Program-made: the position numbers and the translations under genes
The notes under the pieces: generated by a model
Database searches by the model: none
What the model was told of the DNA's origin: nothing
Seen by the model: only the letters and a program-made list of their open reading frames with translations
Part shown: in pieces, positions 1 through 4,853 of the stretch
How the letters are laid out: every line of letters begins with the position of its first letter
Position numbering within the stretch: position 1 is the stretch's first letter
NCBI GenBank assembly: GCA_016212045.1
Contig: JACRHO010000107.1
Span: forward strand, 1 to 6,473
Source: Candidatus Omnitrophota bacterium
GTDB taxonomy: Bacteria > Omnitrophota > Gorgyraeia > Gygaellales > Profunditerraquicolaceae
Direction: 5' to 3'
Length of the DNA: 6,473 bases

Positions 1-48
1 CAGGTCAAGGAATATTTAAAAGAAAAAGGAATTCCAGTTCGTCTATGA
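1..48 (+). CDS. hisF: HisF C-terminal end (partial): imidazole glycerol phosphate synthase cyclase subunit
   Basis: Only the last 15 codons are present, open at the left edge and ending at TGA 46-48. The peptide QVKEYLKEKGIPVRL resembles the C-terminal tail of HisF proteins, which typically end in a (V/L)KEYL-(K/R)-x-x-G-(V/I)-x-(V/I)-R-(L/W) helix and strand. HisF is the cytoplasmic (beta/alpha)8-barrel cyclase that, with the glutaminase HisH, makes imidazole glycerol phosphate and AICAR in histidine synthesis. The next gene, hisI, acts two steps earlier in the pathway, and hisF-hisI is a common operon order. The stop overlaps the hisI start (ATGA), implying translational coupling. The call rests on a short tail plus context, so it is likely but not certain. 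Confidence 0.75.
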   Translation, partial: QVKEYLKEKGIPVRL

Positions 49-377
49 AAAGAATAAAATTCAATTTAAAAAAATTAAAATTCGACAAACTTGGGCTAAT
101 ACCAGCTATAATCCAGGATTATAAGACAGGTCAAGTTTTGATGCTGGCGTATATGAATAAAGAATCTTTGCGCCGGACCCTTAAAATAGGTAAGACCTGT
201 TTCTGGTCGCGCTCCCGAAGGCAATATTGGGTCAAAGGCGCAACCTCTGGCAATTACCAATTCGTGAAGTCAGTTGCCTATGACTGCGATATGGACGCAC
301 TGCTCGTAAAGGTAAAGCAAATCGGAGTAGCCTGCCATACTGGCAATAAATCCTGTTTTTACAGAAAGATTTGTTAA
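45..377 (+). CDS. hisI: Phosphoribosyl-AMP cyclohydrolase (HisI, stand-alone)
   Basis: This cytoplasmic enzyme opens the adenine ring of phosphoribosyl-AMP to give ProFAR, the third step of histidine synthesis. The 110-residue product is full length for a monofunctional cyclohydrolase. Family blocks are all visible: LIPAIIQD (18-25), VLMLAYMN (31-38), FWSRSR (53-58), KGATSGN (64-70). The metal-binding set is complete: D80, D82 and D84 in DCDMD for Mg, and C81, C97 and C104 for Zn, with H98 in the ACHTG motif. There is no fused or adjacent HisE pyrophosphohydrolase, so that activity must be encoded elsewhere. The ATG overlaps the hisF TGA as ATGA. An AAAAAGGA stretch around 23-30 is a weak, rather distant ribosome-binding site, so coupling to hisF translation is likely. 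The lysine-rich first 13 residues are slightly longer than in many homologues. Confidence 0.96.
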   Translation: MKRIKFNLKKLKFDKLGLIPAIIQDYKTGQVLMLAYMNKESLRRTLKIGKTCFWSRSRRQYWVKGATSGNYQFVKSVAYDCDMDALLVKVKQIGVACHTGNKSCFYRKIC

Positions 378-379
378 CG

Positions 380-1870
380 ATGTATTATCCCTCGCTGAAA
401 GAATTTTTAAAACTATCTCATAAAGGTAACGTTATACCCGTCTATAAAGAAATCAGTACGGACTTGGATACTCCGGTCTCTGCCTTTTTAAAAATTAAAA
501 AAGGCGATTATGCCTTTCTCTTAGAGTCAGTAGAAGGCCAGGAGAAAATTGCCCGCTATTCTTTTTTAGGCTCAAACCCCAGTTTAGTTTTTAGGAGTAA
601 GGCAAAATCTATTGAACTGATTAATCCTTTGAAAAAATCTGTGCGTAAATTTGTGACGGCAGAAGATCCCCTATTTGAGATTAAGAAACTCATGCAGGAT
701 TTTAAGCCTGTGGCAATTAAAGGCCTGCCGCGCTTTTACGGGGGCCTGGTGGGTTATCTGGGATATGAGCTGGTGAGATTCTTTGAAGAACTTCCGGATA
801 AGAATTCCGATGCCTTAAGGGTTCCTGACGCCATTTTTCTTTTGACCGATACAATTTTAGTCTTTGACCACATTAATCAGACCATAAAAATAGTCTATAA
901 CGTTATACTGCCGAAGAAAGACAGGGGCCTTTCACAAAAAGAATTAAAGAATTTTTATGCTCAAGCGATGAAAAAGATAGGGACAATTGAAAAAGATTTT
1001 TATAAACCTGTTGTTTATGGACCTCAAGGAGTTAAGTCAGGCAGGCCTAAATTAAAAATAGAGTCTAATTGTCAGAAATCCGAATTTCAAGATAAAGTAA
1101 GCCAGGCCAAGGAATATATCAGAAAAGGCGATATTATTCAGGTAGTTTTGTCACAGAGGTTTAAACTAAAAATTAAAAAAGACCCCTTAGATATTTACCG
1201 CGCCTTAAGAAGCCTGAATCCTTCGCCGTATATGTTTTTTTTAAAATTAAAGGATGTTATTTTGATTGGCTCCAGCCCCGAGATGCTCGTGCGTTATGAG
1301 GACGGCTTGGTCTGGACTAGGCCCATTGCCGGCACCCGGCCGCGCGGCAGAACCGAGGAGGAAGATAAGAAATTAGAGCATGAGCTTTTAGCTGACAAAA
1401 AAGAAAAGGCAGAGCATATCATGCTCGTAGATTTAGGGAGAAATGATTTAGGCCGGGTCTGTAAGGTAGGCTCGGTAGAGCTCAATGAGTTTATGACTGT
1501 AGAAAAATATTCCCATGTGATGCATTTAGTCACTGAGGTGATGGGCGTGGTGGATAAGAAATACGATGCCTATGATATTTTACGGGCAAGTTTTCCTGCC
1601 GGCACAGTCACCGGCAGCCCAAAGATTCGGGCGATGGAGATTATTGATGAACTGGAGAATACCCGGCGCGGTCCCTATGCCGGATGCGTGGGTTATTTTA
1701 GTTTTTCTAAAAATATGGATACCTGTATTACCATAAGGACAGTGGTCATCAAAGATAATAACGCTTATATACAAGCAGGGGCGGGTATTGTGGCGGATTC
1801 TAAGCCAGAGAAAGAATATTTTGAGTCGGTGAATAAGGCTAAGGCCTTGATTGAAGCGATTACAAATTAA
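380..1870 (+). CDS. trpE: Anthranilate synthase component I
   Basis: TrpE converts chorismate and ammonia (delivered from glutamine by TrpG) to anthranilate, the committed step of tryptophan synthesis, in the cytoplasm. With the ATG at 380 the protein has 496 residues, normal for the family. The N-terminal regulatory part has LLES (47-50), matching the LLES element of the tryptophan feedback site. The catalytic chorismate-binding domain has PIAGTRPRG (315-323), E345-H346, LVDLGRND (349-356) and the GTVTGSPK block (408-415). Near the end are RRGPYAG and a GAGIVADS block. Alanine 317 in PIAGT marks TrpE rather than aminodeoxychorismate synthase PabB, which usually has lysine there. An in-frame TTG at 371 would add three residues and overlap hisI; I prefer the ATG because it starts two bases after the hisI stop, with AGAAAG upstream. 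No trpG is adjacent. Confidence 0.95.
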   Translation: MYYPSLKEFLKLSHKGNVIPVYKEISTDLDTPVSAFLKIKKGDYAFLLESVEGQEKIARYSFLGSNPSLVFRSKAKSIELINPLKKSVRKFVTAEDPLFEIKKLMQDFKPVAIKGLPRFYGGLVGYLGYELVRFFEELPDKNSDALRVPDAIFLLTDTILVFDHINQTIKIVYNVILPKKDRGLSQKELKNFYAQAMKKIGTIEKDFYKPVVYGPQGVKSGRPKLKIESNCQKSEFQDKVSQAKEYIRKGDIIQVVLSQRFKLKIKKDPLDIYRALRSLNPSPYMFFLKLKDVILIGSSPEMLVRYEDGLVWTRPIAGTRPRGRTEEEDKKLEHELLADKKEKAEHIMLVDLGRNDLGRVCKVGSVELNEFMTVEKYSHVMHLVTEVMGVVDKKYDAYDILRASFPAGTVTGSPKIRAMEIIDELENTRRGPYAGCVGYFSFSKNMDTCITIRTVVIKDNNAYIQAGAGIVADSKPEKEYFESVNKAKALIEAITN

Positions 1871-1876
1871 AGGAGG
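1871..1876 (+). promoter_or_regulatory. Strong Shine-Dalgarno site of rpsP
   Basis: AGGAGG begins immediately after the trpE TAA and lies 7 bases before the ATG at 1884. It fixes the rpsP start at 1884 rather than at an in-frame ATG at 1851 inside trpE. The conserved S16 N-terminus MAVHIRL agrees. It is the closest match to the consensus in the window, as expected for a highly expressed ribosomal protein. Confidence 0.9.
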
Positions 1877-1883
1877 GAGCAAG

Positions 1884-2159
1884 ATGGCAGTGCATATTCG
1901 TTTAAGAAGGATAGGCAAGAACCCCAAAAAAAGGCCGCATTTTCGGGTGACCGTTTTTGATGAGCGGCGCGGCCGGGACAGCCGTTTCCTGGAAGAGTTG
2001 GGTTATTATAATCCAGTCAACGATACCGCTAAAATCAAATTGGAGCGCATTGATTACTGGACTAAACACGGCGCGCAGCTTTCAGATACGGTAAAACGTT
2101 TGATTAAGAAATTAAAGAAGTCAAATGAGGCCCAGACTTATGGAGCAATAGCGACATAA
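1884..2159 (+). CDS. rpsP: 30S ribosomal protein S16
   Basis: S16 is a primary-type 30S assembly protein that binds the 5' domain of 16S rRNA. The 91-residue product is of usual length and shows the family signature: MAVHIRLRRIG at the N-terminus, KKRPHFRVTVFDERRGRDSRF (the conserved KKRPxYR...D...RDxRF block) and LEELGYYNP, followed by the IDYW-x-x-x-GAQLSDTV segment that is near-universal in S16. The C-terminus is a short basic tail. It sits 13 bases after trpE and is probably co-transcribed with it. In many bacteria rpsP heads an operon with a KH-domain protein, rimM, trmD and rplS; none of these follows here, and the next gene is yajC after a 162-base gap. Confidence 0.97.
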   Translation: MAVHIRLRRIGKNPKKRPHFRVTVFDERRGRDSRFLEELGYYNPVNDTAKIKLERIDYWTKHGAQLSDTVKRLIKKLKKSNEAQTYGAIAT

Positions 2160-2179
2160 GTCTGTTGGCCGAATTTGAC

Positions 2180-2243
2180 CCTTGACAATTTTTGAAATGG
2201 GGCTGGATAACACAACTAAACCTGAACTCAAAAATTGTCAAGG
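2180..2243. repeat. Perfect 16-bp inverted repeat with 32-nt spacer
   Basis: The left arm CCTTGACAATTTTTGA (2180-2195) is the exact reverse complement of the right arm TCAAAAATTGTCAAGG (2228-2243). The bases just inside (A2196/C2227) and just outside (C2179/A2244) do not pair, so the arms are sharply bounded. Each arm contains TTGACA reading inwards, on opposite strands. As RNA it could fold into an A/U-rich stem with a 32-nt loop. As DNA it could be a regulator-binding site overlapping a promoter, or the remnant of a small terminal-repeat element. I found no convincing flanking target duplication. A terminator role is possible but weak, because no T-run follows. Confidence 0.85.
2182..2211 (+). 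promoter_or_regulatory. Candidate sigma-70-type promoter for yajC-secDF-mfd
   Basis: A consensus -35 box TTGACA (2182-2187) is followed after 18 bases by GATAAC (2206-2211), a four-of-six match to TATAAT. Transcription would start near 2218, about 100 bases before yajC, leaving the second hairpin in the leader. The -35 box lies within the left arm of the inverted repeat. The -35 match is seen directly; the -10 match is modest, so the promoter is an inference. Confidence 0.4.
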
Positions 2244-2252
2244 ATTTAATTC

Positions 2253-2299
2253 GCGCATATAACTTACTCTCCGCCTGCGGCGGATCGTAAGTTATGCGC
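2253..2299 (+). repeat. Long imperfect hairpin with palindromic GC-rich tip
   Basis: GCGC (2253-2256) pairs with GCGC (2296-2299). After a two-base bulge (2257-2258), nine bases ATAACTTAC (2259-2267) pair with GTAAGTTAT (2287-2295). A 2x2 mismatch follows, then TCCGCC (2270-2275) pairs with GGCGGA (2279-2284) around a TGC loop. It ends 8 bases before the yajC Shine-Dalgarno core. There is no T-run, so it is not a standard terminator. It could be a leader-RNA structure that protects or exposes the ribosome-binding site, an RNase processing site, or a dispersed intergenic palindrome of the kind common in many bacterial genomes. Confidence 0.7.
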
Positions 2300-2321
2300 T
2301 TATTAAAGAAGGGAGTAGAAA

Positions 2322-2609
2322 ATGCCTCAGCCACCAGTTAACCCAATTATCAATCTTTTCCCATTTCTGCTCATCTTTGTGATTTTTTATTTTTTGCTGA
2401 TCCGGCCGCAGAAGTTAAAAGAAAAAGAACACCAGAAGTTGCTCGCTAACGTTGCCAAGAACGATGAAGTAATTACCTCTGGCGGCATCCACGGCACAGT
2501 GGTAAATACTAAAGATAAAACCGTGGTTTTAAGGGTAGATGACAACGTAAAGATAGAAGTGGAAAAAAGCTGCATTGTCCAGGTAAAGAAGGCCGGGAAT
2601 ACTATTTAA
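2322..2609 (+). CDS. yajC: Preprotein translocase accessory subunit YajC
   Basis: YajC is a small single-span inner-membrane protein that associates with SecDF and the SecYEG translocon. The 95-residue product matches the family: a short N-terminus, one hydrophobic segment (about 12-27), the hallmark FLLIRPQ (24-30), a charged KEKEHQKLLANV helix, and the conserved DEVITSGGIHGTV block (48-60) at the start of the cytoplasmic beta-rich domain. The start at 2322 is supported by GGGAG at 2311-2315, 6 bases upstream. secDF follows after 15 bases, the standard yajC-secD-secF arrangement, so the pair is probably one transcript. It may be led by the promoter-like element upstream. Confidence 0.95.
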   Translation: MPQPPVNPIINLFPFLLIFVIFYFLLIRPQKLKEKEHQKLLANVAKNDEVITSGGIHGTVVNTKDKTVVLRVDDNVKIEVEKSCIVQVKKAGNTI

Positions 2610-2624
2610 GGGAGTAAGACTAAA

Positions 2625-4832
2625 ATGGAGAGAAGGATTCTTTTTAAGATAATTTTAATCTTGGCGCTTTTGGGCGTCTGCGCCTATTTTACCTTTCCTT
2701 TAAATAAGCGGATAAATTTAGGCCTGGATTTAAAAGGCGGGATGCACCTGGTGCTCAAAGTAGATACTGCACAATTGAGTAAGGAGGCTAAAGAAGATGC
2801 CGCAGACAGGGCATTAGAGGTCATCAGGAATAGAATTGACCAGTTTGGGGTAAGAGAGCCTTCAATACAGAAGCAAGGAACCGATGAAATCGTGGTGCAG
2901 CTGCCAGGCGTTACTGAGAGAGACCGGGCAATTGAATTAATCGGCAAGACCGCGCTCTTAGAGTTTAAGTTGGTCTCTGCGGATATGGATAAGTTAAAAC
3001 AGGCATTAGGCGGGAATGTGCCAGATGGGTATGAGCTTAAATACGCCCAGGAAGACAATGAGCCATTGCTTTTAGAAAAGGAGGCAGTTTTAACTGGCGA
3101 GGCCTTAACTAATGCCGCAGTGCGTTTTGACCAGAGCCAGTTCAATGAGCCGATTGTGGGCCTGCAGTTTAATAGCGATGGCGCTAAGAAATTTGCGCAA
3201 GTTACCAGTAATAATGTAGGCAGACGGCTGGCCATTGTCTTAGACGGAAAATTGCAATCTGCGCCGCGGATTAAAGAAGCTATCCCCAGTGGCGAGGCAG
3301 TAATTACCGGCCGTTTTAGCGTGGAGCAGGCCCAGGACTTAAGCATAGTCCTGCGGGTGGGTGCTTTGCCTGCGCCGATGCACATAGAAGAGGAACGCAC
3401 TGTTGGTCCATTATTAGGCCAGGATTCCATCAATAAAGGGATTAAAGCCAGTATGATCGGAAGTATATTGGTCCTGGTTTTTATGGCTTTTTATTATCTT
3501 CTGGCTGGCCTGGTCGCTGATATAGCATTGGTGCTTAACTTACTGATGATTCTGGGTAGTTTAGGCATGCTTCCCCTTCTTTTTCCCGGGGTTTCTGCCA
3601 CGCTTACCCTGCCAGGCATTGCCGGTATTGTTTTATCTTTGGGCATGGCTGTAGATGCCAATGTTTTAATTAATGAGCGCATCCGCGAAGAATTGAGCAC
3701 AGGAAAGCCCCTGCGCAGCGCCATTGCCAATGGTTATTCCCGGGCATTTAGCGCGATATTTGACTCAAATTTTACTACCCTAATCGCCGCATTTTTATTA
3801 TTTCAGTTTGGCACTGGCCCCATCCGGGGGTTTGCCGTAACCTTAACCATCGGCCTCATCGCCAGTATGTTCACCGCCATTGTCGTGACCCGCACTATTT
3901 TTGAGGTCCTTTTAAGTTCAGGCTTATTAAAGAATAAGCTCGTAATGCTGCAGTTTATTGGACAGACAAAATTTGATTTTATCGGCAAAAGAAGAATCTT
4001 TTACTTTATTTCTTTATTGGTGATTACAGTAGGATTATTTAGTTTTTTTGCTAAGGGTAAAAAGGCCTACGGCATAGATTTTGCCGGCGGCCAGATCCAG
4101 GAATATAGTTTTAAAACTGCGCCTGATATTAATAAAATAAGAGAGGCGCTTAAAAGTTTAAACTTAGGCGATGCCTCTCTCCAGCAATTTAAAGAAGACC
4201 CGCGCGTCATTCTTATCCGCACCGCTAGTGATAGGAATAAGGAATTGAGCGCCAAATTAAAAGAGGTTTTCCCCCGCGAAGAGATGCAGATATTAAGGAT
4301 AGAGCATGTTGGTCCGGTGGCAGGAAAACATTTGCAAGGTAAGGCCATTAGTGCGCTCGTCTGGTCATTGGTGGGGATATTGATTTACGTGGCTTTTAGG
4401 TTCAAGCATTTTAATTTTGCTATTGCCGGAGTAATCGCGCTCTTTCATGATGTGCTGGTCGCCTTAGGGTTCTTAGCCATTACCGGCAGGCAGGTAGATT
4501 TATTATCCATCACTGCATTCCTGACTATCGCCGGTTATTCTATAAATGACACTATTGTCATTTATGACCGGGTGAGAGAGAATGCCCGCATTTATAGGAA
4601 ATTAAATCTTTATGAGTTAATAAATTTGAGCGTCAATCAGACCTTGGGCCGCACCCTACTTACCTCAGGGGTTACGTTGCTGGTGGTAGTGGCAATTCTT
4701 TTTTATGGCGGCGAGGTCTTAAGCAATTTTGCCTTTACTTTATTGGTTGGGTTTATCTCTGGTGTTTATTCTACTGTATATATTGCCTCGCCGTTAGTCC
4801 TTGCCTGGAACCGCAAAGGCGCAAAAACATAG
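2625..4832 (+). CDS. secDF: Fused SecD-SecF protein-export membrane protein
   Basis: SecDF uses the proton-motive force to pull preproteins through SecYEG from the outer face of the membrane. At 735 residues the SecD and SecF halves are one polypeptide. SecD half: first membrane span about 5-24, DLKGG (35-39), a large exported P1 region with RIDQFGV and NEPIVGLQF motifs (roughly 40-265), then spans from about 277 to 430 including GMAVDANVLINER (340-352). SecF half: span from about 458, GIDFAGG (483-489), the P4 region, then AGYSINDTIVIYDRVRE and NQTLGRTLLTS. D344, D642 and R676 correspond by alignment from memory to D340, D637 and R671, the proton-path residues of Thermus thermophilus SecDF, so it looks functional. 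The start has GGGAG at 2610-2614. The junction shows no sign of a recent frameshift or linker scar. Confidence 0.97.
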   Translation: MERRILFKIILILALLGVCAYFTFPLNKRINLGLDLKGGMHLVLKVDTAQLSKEAKEDAADRALEVIRNRIDQFGVREPSIQKQGTDEIVVQLPGVTERDRAIELIGKTALLEFKLVSADMDKLKQALGGNVPDGYELKYAQEDNEPLLLEKEAVLTGEALTNAAVRFDQSQFNEPIVGLQFNSDGAKKFAQVTSNNVGRRLAIVLDGKLQSAPRIKEAIPSGEAVITGRFSVEQAQDLSIVLRVGALPAPMHIEEERTVGPLLGQDSINKGIKASMIGSILVLVFMAFYYLLAGLVADIALVLNLLMILGSLGMLPLLFPGVSATLTLPGIAGIVLSLGMAVDANVLINERIREELSTGKPLRSAIANGYSRAFSAIFDSNFTTLIAAFLLFQFGTGPIRGFAVTLTIGLIASMFTAIVVTRTIFEVLLSSGLLKNKLVMLQFIGQTKFDFIGKRRIFYFISLLVITVGLFSFFAKGKKAYGIDFAGGQIQEYSFKTAPDINKIREALKSLNLGDASLQQFKEDPRVILIRTASDRNKELSAKLKEVFPREEMQILRIEHVGPVAGKHLQGKAISALVWSLVGILIYVAFRFKHFNFAIAGVIALFHDVLVALGFLAITGRQVDLLSITAFLTIAGYSINDTIVIYDRVRENARIYRKLNLYELINLSVNQTLGRTLLTSGVTLLVVVAILFYGGEVLSNFAFTLLVGFISGVYSTVYIASPLVLAWNRKGAKT

Positions 4833-4840
4833 CCCGCCGT

Positions 4841-4847
4841 AGGAAGG
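4841..4847 (+). promoter_or_regulatory. Shine-Dalgarno site fixing the mfd start
   Basis: AGGAAGG lies 6 bases before the ATG at 4854, and an in-frame TAA (4851-4853) directly precedes that ATG. Together they exclude any N-terminal extension in this frame. They show that the short Mfd begins at a purpose-built start and is not the tail of a broken longer gene. Confidence 0.8.
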
Positions 4848-4853
4848 TTTTAA

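Larger units (their letters stand above)
2160..2321. other. Intergenic region between rpsP and yajC with two inverted repeats
   Basis: This is the only non-coding gap longer than about 25 bases in the window. It contains a perfect inverted repeat (2180-2195 with 2228-2243), a candidate promoter inside that repeat, and a second, longer hairpin (2253-2299). The yajC ribosome-binding site GGGAG lies at 2311-2315. The longest start-to-stop frame I noticed is 2197-2262 (21 residues), with no ribosome-binding site and no recognisable family, so I do not call it. I see no classical GC-stem plus T-run terminator, so it is unclear whether transcription from rpsP stops here or reads into yajC. Confidence 0.8.

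Noticed and set aside
371..379. Alternative TTG start for trpE at 371
   Set aside because: It would overlap hisI by 7 bases and adds only three residues. The ATG at 380 has better spacing from AGAAAG. It cannot be ruled out fully.
380..1870. Aminodeoxychorismate synthase PabB instead of TrpE
   Set aside because: The active-site block reads PIAGT rather than PIKGT, and the LLES feedback element and overall length match TrpE.
1851..1883. Upstream in-frame ATG giving an 11-residue longer S16
   Set aside because: The AGGAGG site at 1871-1876 and the conserved MAVHIRL start place initiation at 1884.
1580..1927. 115-codon minus-strand frame spanning the trpE-rpsP junction
   Set aside because: It is antisense to conserved trpE and rpsP coding sequence, has no family resemblance, and is explained by codon bias in the real genes.
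2197..2262. 21-codon small frame inside the intergenic region, possible leader peptide
   Set aside because: No ribosome-binding site and no run of regulatory codons such as Trp or His. It lies across the loop of the inverted repeat, so the frame is probably accidental.
2180..2299. Rho-independent terminator after rpsP
   Set aside because: Neither hairpin is followed by a T-run. The first stem is A/T-rich with a 32-nt loop and the second is followed by TTATTAAAG, so neither fits the standard model.
2104..2334. Minus-strand frame covering the rpsP-yajC gap
   Set aside because: It would cover the inverted repeats and the ends of two real genes. No convincing ribosome-binding site or familiar protein motif is seen.
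2684..3433. 249-codon open frame on the minus strand
   Set aside because: It lies entirely within secDF on the opposite strand. The product has no recognisable family and the plus-strand frame is an unmistakable SecD, so it is a shadow frame.
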